Part shown: in pieces, positions 23,390 to 34,197 of the stretch | Position numbering within the stretch: the first letter of the stretch is position 1 | Layout of the letters: the number at the start of each line of letters is the position of its first letter | Origin: Hericium rajendrae | Lineage: Eukaryota; Basidiomycota; Agaricomycetes; Russulales; Hericiaceae | DNA: 64,000 nt | Direction: 5' to 3' | Assembly (NCBI GenBank): GCA_033439255.1 | Contig: CM065887.1 | Span: forward strand, 930,001 to 994,000 | The notes under the pieces: generated by a model | Told to the model about the DNA's origin: nothing | What the model saw: the letters and a program-made list of their open reading frames with translations, nothing else | Database searches by the model: none | Made by a program: the position numbers and the translations under genes

Positions 23390-24757
23390 ATGCTCGCAGT
23401 CTCATCGCGGACAGCGTTCCGCGCGCTTACCGCGACGCGCTCCCTCTCCTCGACCATCCGCGTTCTCTCGGACACACTTCCCAAACCGCCACCACCGATC
23501 GATGATTCGACCTCTGCGCTGGACTACAAACGCGCGCAGCGCATACGCCCCCCGCCGCTGCCCGCGATGGACCTGCCGCGCTCGCGGACCGCCGAGGAGG
23601 CCGTGACGAACATCCTCTACAACACCCCACCGCCTAGCCTGCAACCATTCAAAAAGTGCGTCTCCTCTCGTTTCACACGCGACCGCGTTACTAATGGGAC
23701 TAGGCATGTGCTGAACTGCCTGGTGCAGAACGAGCCGGGTGTGCTGTCGCGCGTGTCGGGCATCCTCGCGGGCAGAGGCTTTAACATCGACTCGCTCGTC
23801 GTGTGCCGCACGGAGATCCGCGACCTCAGTCGCATGTGTATCGTCCTCAGCGGTCAGGACGGTGTCGTCGAACAGGCGCGGCGGCAGCTAGAAGACCTCG
23901 TACGTTTCTTTCTCATCCCTCAGACCTCTGCGTACCAGAAGTTATGCCCTATTGTAATGTGGACGGACATCTTGGTCTCATGGAGGGCCCATCCTGGTCA
24001 CAAACTTCCGGCTGAATGGAGGGATAAGAAAAAATCCTATCCTTTTTTTCTTATAAACACAGCTCATTGTCCAAAAATTCCTCCTTTCTGTCCACATTAT
24101 GGATGGGACCTCTCGTTGCATACTCAGGGTCCCCCTCTTCTGCTTACGAACATCTCGCTGACCAGTCCTGCTGTCAGGTGCCCGTATGGGCCGTGCTCGA
24201 CTACACCGAAACGCGCACGATCATGCGCGAACTTGCACTCATAAAGGTGTCGATCCTGGGGCCAGAGTACCTCGAGGACCAGCTGCTCGGCGGGCCATCG
24301 CACGCGCCGCGCCGCTCCGTCGGCGAAAAGCTCGAGCGCGAGATGGCGCTCGCGCGCAACTTCGAGCACCCCGAGGCCGCGGAGCACGCGACCCACCCAC
24401 CGCCGTTGACGCCGAGCGAGGCGCTGCGCCTGCGGCACCAGCACCTGCACTCGATCCACGTGCTGTCGAGCCAGTTCGGCGCGCGCATCGTCGACGTCAG
24501 CGAGAACAGCGTGATCGTCGAGATCAGCGGCAAGACGTCGCGCGTCGATGCGTTCTTGAGCCTCATCAAGCCGTTTGGGATCATTGAGTCTGCGCGGACG
24601 GGTGCGTGTTTGGCTTTTGCATGGGGTGTGGTCTGTGTTGATACGCTTTGGTGCAGGGATTATGGCGATGCCGCGGACGCCGATTGGGACGGTCGCGGAA
24701 GAGGCGGCGGTGGACGAGGCGGGCGATATCGACGCCAGTCTGTTGCCCCCTGGCTAG
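23390..24757 (+). CDS. ILV6: Acetolactate synthase regulatory subunit
   Basis: Four exons: 23390-23655, 23704-23899, 24178-24601 and 24657-24757 (328 aa). ILV6 binds the catalytic subunit ILV2 in mitochondria, stimulates it and gives valine feedback inhibition in branched-chain amino acid synthesis. A Ser/Arg-rich mitochondrial presequence (MLAVSSRTAFRALTATRSLS) is followed by a linker. The ACT domain runs across the first intron (HVLNCLVQNEPGVLSRVSG, GRGFNIDSLVVCRTEIRDLS, MCIVLSGQDGVVEQARRQLE). The C-terminal small-subunit domain includes RELALIKVSILGPEY and FGARIVDVSENSVIVEISGK. The second intron is 278 nt, about five times the local norm, and holds a foldback element. The frame happens to stay open through this intron, so a naive reading would include about 90 spurious residues. 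A broken ACT-domain copy lies at about 49.4 kb. Confidence 0.93.
23955..24099. mobile_element. Candidate MITE-like foldback element in ILV6 intron 2
   Basis: The 10 bp sequence TAATGTGGAC at 23955-23964 is matched by its perfect inverted copy GTCCACATTA at 24090-24099. If the outer TA on each side is a target duplication, the element has 8 bp terminal inverted repeats and TA ends, as in Tc1/mariner-type MITEs. A second internal hairpin (ATAAGAAAAAA pairing with TTTTTTCTTAT, 24024-24054) lies near the middle. It encodes nothing. A 10 bp match could arise by chance, so the call needs a second genomic copy. Confidence 0.4.
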
Positions 24758-27092
24758 TCGGGTCGTTGCTCGTGTAAAATTACTCTAAGTACCACATTTG
24801 CTGGATCTATTCGTTCTTGCGTTTACGCCTGAGGGTCATGTGTGCCTGCTGCTGCTCCTTTTGTCGCATCACCCGCTGATGCGTGGGCCGCCTGCGGCTT
24901 TAGTGCGGTCGGTGTCGCACACATCGTCATAACCCAGCGCGAATCTTCGAACCCCTGTGCTTCTGTTACGTTGTCTGTCGACTGCACGGAAACCGGGATG
25001 ATATCATTGCCCAGGAAAGTTGGATGCCACGCGGGCGTTGAGAATCTTCTGGCGCTTGAAGGATTGTCTTAGCCATCTTCAATCCCCCTTGAACTGAAGG
25101 CGGCACTTGTCCTGTTTGTATGGAGGACTGTCCCCTTGTCCAGGCACACGGAATGAATGCCCCGTACGCGTTAACTCGATGCGACATTTTGCCACTGGTG
25201 AGTGAATTTCGCCATCTATTCTGGTTTACAGGCCGTTCCTTGGAACGAGATACAACTATGGTCTCAGAGGAACTTGAATAATTGGCGATCCCGATCTGGA
25301 CGTACGCTGCCTTTCCGCCGACCGTGTTCCGCAATTCGACGTGGACGACTGGCCGGTGACTTAGAGTTTCACAACTAATTCTGGATCGCAGACTGTTGTT
25401 TTGCACCAATTGGCGGTGCCAATGCCATGGGCGACAAACAGGCAGACTCAGGGTAGCAATTGAACGTGCAAATTTGGACGTCCGCTATTCTCGCTCGACG
25501 ACAGTTGGACAGCTGGACCAGGGCGTCTTGAGGTGGAAGCGCAGGAGGCGAAAAGGCGGGAGAAGCGGCAGAAGGATGAGTGGGCGCAGCGTGCCTGTAT
25601 GTCCTCCTCGCGTTTGACTGTCTCGCTCACCCGCTAATGACGCCAGGACCGCATACGGCAGTGGGGTTCTCAAGTTTGAGCCCTTCGTCCTGGGTTGACA
25701 TCGTGTTAGAATAGTGTGTCCTCGAAGTGTTGCTCACAGGGGCCCTGGTGTCTGATGGTGCCCTTAATTTACACTTATGGTGAGTTGAGTTCCGCAAATC
25801 GTTCTGAATTATATAGTGTTGCCTTGTAACAAATCGGATGGAAAGATACCTTTTCCGTGTCGTAGGAGACAGTTGTTGCCTGCAGGGCAGCAACTGACGA
25901 TACATTTTCCCAGCTCCTGGGTAGTTGTCTGACCGTTCTGTACCTTAACGAACCGAGGAATTGTGTATGCCTGCGTGTACACGGTCGTCACCGATATGAA
26001 TGGTTGCTACGCTAGCGAGCCTATTCAATGAGGATCCAGCGTGCCCTTACAACTCGATCGCAACCTAGTTTGGGGCTTGGACAAAACTTCGAGCACCCGA
26101 AAAAATGCACTGGCACTCTGTTCTCCTATGTGAATTTTTTGGTGAACAAATCACACATCTGCTGTCCAGACAGCTCAAGACCGTGAGGAACGGGTCGCCG
26201 TGTGCCACAAACCCGGGAGAGACAGAAGTCCGGGTCACATGTGGAGAGATAGACGCAAAGAAGCTCCGAGAAGGATGTGGACGAAAGTGGGTCCGTACCT
26301 TCATGTGCATGGCGCCTGTCCGCGTACGTCGTCATGCGATGTCATCGTGCTTGTGGGGTAGTCCTGTGAGAAGAAAAGGACAGAGACGCACATAGGGTCT
26401 ACAGTAGGCGGATCCAGGGCAAGTGACATACCGCGTGAAGCCTCGCATGAACGCAAGCTCTGGACAGGTGTACGCGGAACTGAAAGAGCGGTGCAGGCAG
26501 CTTATGCTCCGGAGACGTGGTGTGAGCGGCGATCAATGGTATGAGCACTGCACGAATGTAACTTGTCAGAAACGGCCGTGTGGGGAAGCAGTAAGCATGG
26601 GGCAATTCGTGTGGGGAGCCATGAAAGGCGCTTGGGCGCGAGGCAGAAGGATCCGGGGCAAGTTCTAGACCTTCTAGAGCATTACAGGTAGATAGATAGG
26701 AGGTAAGTAGGGCCAGGCGGGGAGTAGCGAGGAGGCGCAAAGGAGGCGTGTATGAACAGCCGAAGATGATAGAGATGCCGGTCAGAGGGGATTCCTGCCG
26801 TGGGGAAGGCTATGTCATCCACCGCGGCCATTTCTTTTCTTCCCTCTTTTCTTGTCTGACCCCACCCACCACAACCACGGCGCGAATTCCTCTCTTCTTT
26901 CTCTTCTACGTCCCCTTCGACCCCGCCGAAGTCGCCCAGCCCCGACGCTCAGGCCCACAACGCCGCCGCTTCCATCTTTATATCCCCCGCTTCGGTCCAC
27001 CGTTCCGCGACCCGCAGGCGCTGTTCCCCACAGCGTCCAACTCGGCTTACCACCCACCACCACCACTACCACCCCCTAACAACTGCATCTGC
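24758..27092. other. Gene-poor stretch, ILV6 to PDK1-like kinase
   Basis: About 2.3 kb. Minus-strand frames at 24966-25409 and 25809-25991 look somewhat coding-like in places, but I found no domain or consistent exon chain and do not call a gene. The last 270 bp (from about 26820) are very rich in C and T and contain TTATATCCCCC near 26976. They are the likely promoter and leader of the kinase gene. The frame stays open through that leader back to 26748, but the encoded sequence is low complexity. Confidence 0.4.
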
Positions 27093-30000
27093 ATGATCGC
27101 CATCGAAACACCCTCCCCGACGCCCGACCCACCGTCCCCGCCGGCACCGGGCACCCCGGCATCCCCGCCCCAGCACACGCCCCACGAGCCTCGCAAACCC
27201 TCTCTTGCCGACCTCTCGCGCAATGCCTCTGTCATTTCGAACTCTTCCGCAGACTCCGAGTCGTCCAACAACTCTACAGTCCTCAAGACCCCCCGCCCCC
27301 GCCCCATTCGCACCTTCTCGTCGCCACGCTACCGCTCGCGCTCCCCCGCGGGACCCAGCACGCCCCGCGGCTCGCGCCCGCCAGCCTATCTCGCGAAGGA
27401 ACTCGGCCTCGCAACGCCCGAGAAGCCGCCAGAGCCGCAGGACCAGCTGCAGCCGGGCGACGGGGCGCCCATGAGCCGGCGGCGCGCGCAGAGCAAGAGC
27501 AAGAGCCGGAGCAGCAGCGCCAACGGGCGCCTCGGCGCGGAGGACTTCGACTTTGGCGACATCCTCGGCGAGGGCTCCTATTCGACCGTGCGTGCGGTGA
27601 TGACTCATTTTGGTGCCTTTTCGCTCATATGGGACTGTAGGTACATTATGCTAAGCACCGTGCCACGGGGCAGGAGTATGCGATTAAGGTCCTTGACAAA
27701 GCGCATCTGAAGCGCAATAATAAGATGTCGACAGCGCTGGCTGAGAAGAATACGCTTGTGCGTTTAGGGTCTGGGCATCCTGGCATCGTAAAGCTGCACT
27801 CTGCGTTCCAGGACGAGTGGAGTTTATGTGCGTGTCTCTGTCTTCGAACTGTTTTTCACATGGTTACTGACGGCGAAAACTAGTCTTCGTCCTTGACCTC
27901 GCCAAAAATGGCGAGCTGCAGACCCGCATATCCCGCATGGGCTCGCTTTCCATACCCTGCGCGCGATATTATACCGCCCAGCTCATCGACGCGCTGGACT
28001 ATATGCATTCGAAAGGTGTCATTCATCGGTGCGCAACATCTTTCATTATCGACGCGCGATATTTATCGATCTTTGAACAGAGACCTGAAACCGGAGAATA
28101 TTCTCTTGGATGAAGCGTTCCGGATTAAGGTCACAGATTTTGGAACAGGGAAGTTGATCGACGTTGGGACTGGTGAGTATTTTCTTGTCGGCGGAGTGTC
28201 AGGGCGCGGGGCGGGGTTGCTGCGATGACGTCGAGGCGCCGGAGCTCTTCTCGAGAGAGCTTAATCTCTCCGTTTATATCTTCGCGTCCCGATTAGGACA
28301 CTGGGGTACTGTATGATGGGAAGAGCGCCCCAGACATGCTCTCTTCGAATGGTGGAGTGCAGTGCTTCGTCGTCCCATATGGGATGCACACGGAGTTCTG
28401 GAAGCTGTGATGGAAGAACGCTTTCTCCTGCGATATTGTTTGATTTCAGTTGTCTAACACTGACGAAGACACAGAACAACGTGCAAAGACGTTCGTTGGC
28501 ACCGCGCAGTACGTCTCGCCCGAACTTCTCGAAGCGAATGAGACGAGCAAGAGGTGTGTTCGCTTCTCTTCCATTTGTTGACCTCCATGCGAGCCCACCT
28601 ATCCCCAGCTCAGACCTCTGGGCCCTCGGATGCGTCATCTACCAAATGATCGCCGGCCGTTTCGCCTTCCAAGGCCTCTCAGAGTACCTCACCTGGCAGA
28701 AGATCAAGCACCTAGAATACACCTTTCCCGAGGGCTTTGACCCCGACGCGCGCGACCTCGTCACGCGCCTGCTTGTCCGCGATCCGCTCCTGCGCCTCGG
28801 CGCCGGCGCGCCTGGCGAGCCAAACTCGATGGCTGCCCTGCGTGCGCACATGTTCTTAGCGAGCATACAGTGGGACACGCTCTGGACAGCACCGGCACCG
28901 CCGCTCGAGCCGGGGCTCGTGAAACGCGAGCACCCGCTTGGCCCGGGGCCATGGGACGATGTCGGAAAGGCGTGGGATGAGCTTGTGGGCGGATCGGACG
29001 GCGACGAGGACGATGAAGATGACGAGGAGGATGAGGACGACGACACGGGGACGGCGCGGTATCGCGTTGGTGGCGACGGGATCGAGTGGGCGCCGGACTG
29101 CGAGGGCGCGTTCACGCTGTTCGCGCGGCGCAAGGGCGACGAGAAGCCGCTCATGCTCCCACCAGAGGTAGGACCCTTGGACGAGCTGCGGCCGCTCGTC
29201 CGCGCGGCGGACGAGGAGAACGAGAAGGTGCTCAACGAGCGCCCGCTGGAGCGCGCGGGAGCGGTACAGTTTGCGCTGCCGGTGGACGTGCCGGAGGAGG
29301 CGGTCGAGGAGGAGATCACTGCGAAGACCAACGTCGAGGAGGTCGAGGATGCCGAGGCCGACGTCGAGGACGAGGACGGCGTGAAGACGCCCGTGAACGA
29401 GTCGCCGCCGCTGACGTGGGTGCAGCCGCCCACGCCGTCGCCGGGCGCAAACGGCGTGCCGTCAGCCAACGGGGCGTCCTCGCCGGCTGTGAACAGGACT
29501 ACGAGCGCGAAGAGGAAGAGCCAGCCGGTGTCGGTGCCCTCTCCCGTGCGGCGCGATGCGTACTCGACGAGCAGCTCGGACGGCAGTCCCGTCGAGAAGG
29601 CGCTCGAGGCGATGGGCATCAATCGCGGGCGGCTCCGCACGCGCAGCCCACCGCGCCCCTCCGCGCCTTCCGAGCCCGACTGGTGAGCCTTCTGCGCCTC
29701 GCGCTATGATTATCGGAGTTAAAGCCATATATGCAGGGCCTCGGTCCTCGCGCCGGGCGAGCAGATGCTGTTCACGTCGCCGGTGGAGGAGACGGTGACG
29801 AAGCGGCGGACGAGCCGGCTGCTGCTGCCGCTGCCGGTGACGCCGCGCAAGCCGAAGCCGCGGCAGCTCGCGCTGACGAGCACGCGGCTCGTGTGCCTGA
29901 AGCCGCTCAAGGGCGGGCGCGGCGTCGGCGTCAAGTGCGAGTACGGGCTGCGGCCGTCGGCGAAGGAGAAGGAGCGCGCGCGCGAGAAGGAGGAGCGCAT

Positions 30001-30241
30001 GCTCGTGCTGAGCGCGGAGAAGAAGGGCGAGCGCGAGTTCGTGGTGCTCACCGTGCGTGTTTTCGCTCTGTTCGTCGGGGTGTGGATGATGCTGATTGAT
30101 GGGGCGCTGTAGGAGACGAAGTCCGCGTTCTACGTCGCGCAGGACGAGGCGCTCGCGGCGGCGTGGGTGCAGAAGATCTCGGAGGCGCGCGACGCGCACG
30201 CCTCGCAGAGCCGCGAGCGCACGCTGTCCGCGCGGTCGTAA
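27093..30241 (+). CDS. PDK1/Pkh-like AGC protein kinase with C-terminal PH-like domain
   Basis: Eight exons: 27093-27587, 27641-27827, 27884-28028, 28081-28172, 28475-28553, 28609-29682, 29737-30052 and 30113-30241 (838 aa). A disordered Ser/Pro N-terminus leads into a kinase domain (from about residue 150): GEGSYSTV, AIKVLDKAHLKRNNK, HRDLKPENILLDE, DFGTGK, and the activation loop TFVGTAQYVSPELLEANETS, which is typical of PDK1. PDK1 phosphorylates the activation loop of other AGC kinases downstream of sphingolipid or phosphoinositide signals. An acidic tract (about residues 400-420) and a long disordered region follow. The last ~145 residues (LTSTRLVCLKPL, EREFVVLT, SAFYVAQDEALAAAWVQKI) look like a PH domain. 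Intron 4 is unusually long (302 nt). The N-terminus is set at 27093 because upstream sequence is a pyrimidine-rich leader. Confidence 0.9.
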
Positions 30242-32446
30242 CTTATCGCCGTTTTTATCGTCTGTCTGTCGTCGTTGCTTCATTCTAGCATTCCGCTCGC
30301 ATAAGGGTCCCGGCATCGCACACACCACGCACAACACAACACAACACAGCACTCATACACCGCATGCGCATATCCATCTCGGCTTGACTTTGTTTTGCTT
30401 TTCCTTTTTCTTGTCTTTTTCTTTTGGAGATTCCCCGGGGTGACGTTGATTGATATGATAGTTCCGGACAGTAGTAAGGTAGTAGGACTGGGGTTGACTT
30501 TGTATGCGTTTCTGTTTATTTTTTGGTCTGTGAGTCCCGGCTGCGGTGGTGCCGGGCGTGTTTGGTTGGGAGATCGGGAGAAGCACTCATAATTGTACGT
30601 TGGAAGTTAGGTTATGCTCGCTGTGCTGCATTTTTTGGTATTTGGTATTCCCTGTCAATGCTATTGTCCGCGTTTCGAAGGAACTGTTGCAACTGTATGC
30701 GGGCTGCAAAGCACGGAGGCATCGGGCGCGGAGGTATCTGTCCAGCATACAGCGCCCGGCACCCCGTCCATCCGTGCCGATGGCCTCGAACAAGCCCCGA
30801 CCTCCGCCTCCGAGTCTGTGGCCGGCGTCGAACGTCGTATGCGGCCAGATCACGTCTGCGCACACTCATCGGAAGATAATACTGTGGCCAAAGGCCGATC
30901 ACGATGATTTACTTGAATACAAAAGGACCGCTCTGCATTCGGCCGCGAGCGACCTTCGACCTGCGTAGAGATCTGCAATCGACGCGGAAAGATCGACTGC
31001 ACGGAAGTTCCGGCGCCTCCGAAGCCCGATCCGGTGCGCCGGGGCGACGTTTATCGGAGCCGACGCATCGAGATACTGTATGTAGCGGAGGGGATGGCGA
31101 CAGAGCATGAGCCGGCAGGCCGTACGGGTCTGCGGTACTCTATGCGCGCATTAGCGCAAGTTAGACCTTGAGCTTGAGATGCTGGTTCACCCGTGCACAG
31201 AGCCTGATTCGGGCGGGAATGAACGTGCTGTACCGATCCGTGTAAGACAGGCGACGACAAGTTTCCTCTACCGCTCGCTGCTCAAAAATGTCCAGAATAG
31301 AATTAGACATGGAATGGGGAACGTGCGGTGGCGCGCTACGGCGAGCATGTATCAATTGCTGCGAAATATCATGGCGCTTCTCGTCCGCACGGCCCAGTGA
31401 ACGACGTGAAGGTCGTACACCGCGTGATATCCGAGCTGGGCGGTGACAAAAGATCCCCCTTCGAGCATCAACAGAATATCACACCGGAAAATGAAACGTC
31501 AATCAAAACTCACGGAATTATCACCCGACCTGTCTTCATGTTCCTCCATTATTCCTCCCTGAAATGATAGGATTATGTAGTGCCAATGTGATGGCCGTCG
31601 TTGACAGACTGATATCCCTGTGTGCTGTTGGACAGATCTCTGCGACCAACATTAAATGATCGACCTGTCTGGATTAAGGGAGATACTGAGACATCAGACG
31701 ATGCGGTGAGAGGGCCTAGGGCCTACATGTACTTACGTCCGAAGGAGTTGACGGTCAGGGCTGAACTACTGCAAGGGTCGAAATGATGAATACGAACGCT
31801 TAGCAGAGACATCTTACATGCTCAACGTCCCCAATGGAGCTACCCCGTCCCCTCAGAGGAGGACAAAAGCCTGTCTGAACTCTTGTAGACAAACTACGAG
31901 CTGCGACTTCTTCTGCCTGTTGAACTAGACAAGCCAGAGTTGATGTTATAGGCGAAACCAAATGCAGCAACTAGCTTCATGATATGGCCCCTTGTTTATG
32001 ATGAGAAAAGTCTGCGGCAGATAGTAAATATATGCTCTCAATGGGTCTCTGAAGATGGTAAGACTCGCTTCACAGCTACCGTAAAGACATGATGAACGTC
32101 AGACGACATACTAAATGCACTTCCACCTTCGCCTAAGCCAATATTAAATCTGTTCAAATTAATCAATGAATCATCAGCCGAGTCGGAAATTGATGGCCAA
32201 GATGTGGATAAGTAGTTCGCCTTCGGAGCCGGAAGTGGGAGACAAACAACAATAATGCTATTGGCAATAATTTGATATACAGGTATGGACATTGCGATAG
32301 AGATGATCGAGGGGAATGGTCCAGTGAATGCTGAGGTACAGACGATTTACAGACTAGACTGCCGATTCAAAACACACATCAGTCTACACGTCCAAACGCG
32401 ATCAGGTGCGGACTCACGAAAATGTTCATCGCAGACAGACGCGCTA
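30242..32446. other. Gene-poor stretch after the PDK1-like gene
   Basis: About 2.2 kb. The first 120 bp hold a CA-rich run, with repeated ACACA from 30319 on, in the presumed 3' UTR. A plus-strand frame through 30779-30968 (starting MASNKPRPPPPSLWPASN) and a second open stretch to about 31170 look weakly coding, but they show no domain and are not called. From 31.6 to 32.3 kb the base composition is lower in GC and nothing is recognisable. Confidence 0.4.
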
Positions 32447-34022
32447 TCAGCCGCCGCGCTTCCGCTGCTTCGCGCGCATGACATTCTCGTACGAGCCCTG
32501 AATCGGGCTCCGCCACGCGAGCAGGGAGAGATGCGGCGCGATATACGGCGGCGGCAGGAGCGGGTGCACGCTCTCTGGATGCACATGCGGATTCGGCGGC
32601 GGGAAATGCACTGTCAGATGTGAGTTCAGCGGCGCGGGCCGCGTCGCGGTGGGGAGGTGCGCGAGCGAGGAGAGCGCGGCGGAGGACGACGACGGCGAGA
32701 GCGCCGAGAGCGTGCGGTGGCGCGCGACGGGCTGCGCGCCGAGCGGCACGATCTGGCTCATCGGCTGCACGGGCACGGTCGCGGCGGAGCGGACGGAGGA
32801 GGTCGACGGGCGGCGGTAGTTGCTGCGCGAGCTGACGGATGTAGGGGAGGAGTGCAGCGGGGAGGGGTGCGCGGACGCGGTCTTCGTGCTCGTGGGGGAG
32901 GACGAGAGCCGGGCGTCCCGGCGGGTATTGGGCGGAGAGGGAGAGGCGGAGAGTTGCGCCTGTGCGGCGTCGGAGGTGACGCTGAGCGGGGCGAGGTTCG
33001 CGTGGCCTATGGCCTGGCCGCGGATCAGCGGGTGCGGCCGGAGAGGGTGAGCGTGCTCCGCCTTGGAGGAGGTAGAGGAGTGCGTAGAGTGTGAGATCGA
33101 GTGTGAACGGGAAAGCGATGGTCGCTTGACGGGTGGCGGATGCGGGTGCGGATGCGGGTGCTGTCTCAAGGGCTTGCCGGAGATCGGTGATGTAGTCGTA
33201 GAAGTTGAGTTTTTCTCTGCGGATGCTGCAGGAGCGACGGACGGCATCGTCTCCGCAAGGTGGGACACATGTTGCGATGTTCCGGAAGGCTGTGTGTTTG
33301 GTTGTCTCTCTGGGTCGGCTGGTTGTGCGGGGACAGACTCGAGGGCCGGAATGGAAGGCGTTGGGTCCACACGCGAGGCAGATACAGTGCGATTATGTTT
33401 GCTGGAGCCATTGCCATTAGAAATGCCCCCACGAAGCTGTGGCTGCTCTGCACGAGGTGTACTGGGCTGTTCAGCAACATCTTCCAAAAAATTATTTCCA
33501 GGTCGATGGCGCTCCTGTGGTGTCGTCACGGAGTCCTCAGAACCGTCGTCAGTGTGGTGGTTCGGCGTGGCGGCGCCGCTCTCGCTGGACACCCACTCCT
33601 CATCCTCGTCACTGCCCGGCGACGCAAGCGTGAAGCCAGCCTTCGGTCTACCGCCCTGCGCTCGGTGGGCATGAGGCAGCGGGGCACGTTTCGGAGGATT
33701 CGCGATATGCTCTGCCGACCGCACGCGAGTTGTGCTGTTGGACTTCGACGTGCTGCGTGTCCCGGTCTGCCACGGGGAATCCACGGACAGCGAGTCAAAA
33801 ATGAAGGCGGCATGTCGTCAGCGGAGCCATCTGGGGCGCAGATGGGCCGATTGAACACACCTCGTACACATGTCCGGTGGTGCGCTTTGCGCCCTTCTCG
33901 ACCTTCGGCTGTACTGGGTCCTTCTGAGTGATCTGTAAGTTGAGCGCAAGACGAGACCCGCCGCCCGACGATGAGCGGGAATGTGTGCGGGTGAGGCTTG
34001 GGCGGTGGTTTTTGACGGGCAT
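32447..34022 (-). CDS. TCO89-like TORC1 subunit, Ser/Pro-rich
   Basis: Two exons, 34022-33861 and 33766-32447 (493 aa). The N-terminus MPVKNHRPSLTRTHSRSSS followed by LNLQITQKDP, the motif AGFTLASPGSDEDEEWVSSE with SGAATPN after it, and the C-terminus LLPPPYIAPHLSLLAWRSP with SYENVMRAKQRKR match my recollection of basidiomycete TCO89-domain proteins. TCO89 is a fungal-specific, non-essential subunit of TOR complex 1 located at the vacuole. Most of the rest is disordered, with Ser, Pro and His-Pro repeats, typical of a heavily phosphorylated regulator. The single intron (94 nt) joins in phase. It shares a 175 bp divergent promoter with UTP6. Assignment to TCO89 is by motif memory, so the family call is moderate while the gene call is firm. 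Confidence 0.72.
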
Positions 34023-34197
34023 CGTGCGTTGTAGGATCCAGACGTCAAGAGTTGACGGTCACAGCAAGGCAGTCAAGATTTGACACTCCGCTCGACGCCA
34101 TCTTCGTGCTCGCGCCGCCCAGGGCAGCCACTTCTCTCCATTCCACTCAAAATTTACTTTATAGCTCGTCGCCGCACACGACACTCGCTTGCTCGCC
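34023..34197. promoter_or_regulatory. Shared divergent promoter, TCO89-like / UTP6
   Basis: Only 175 bp separate the two start codons, so both promoters and both 5' leaders must fit here. The UTP6 side carries AATTTACTTTATAGC (about 34151-34165), a possible TATA-like element about 40 bp before the UTP6 ATG. Co-regulation of a TORC1 subunit and an rRNA-processing factor would be plausible, but it is inferred from spacing only. Confidence 0.6.

Noticed and set aside
23087-24244. A 385-codon frame running through ILV6 introns 1 and 2
   Set aside because: It reads through two introns with clear splice borders and breaks the ACT domain; the spliced model fits the family.
24966-25991. Possible minus-strand gene between ILV6 and the PDK1-like kinase
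   Set aside because: Some coding-like stretches, but no start, no consistent exon chain and no known domain.
29462-30352. Minus-strand frame of 296 codons opposite the PDK1-like gene
   Set aside because: Low-complexity Arg/Leu-rich antisense reading of the coding exon.
32657-33674. Long plus-strand frames opposite the TCO89-like gene
   Set aside because: They mirror the GC-rich minus-strand coding exon, have skewed composition and no domain. The minus strand has the conserved motifs.
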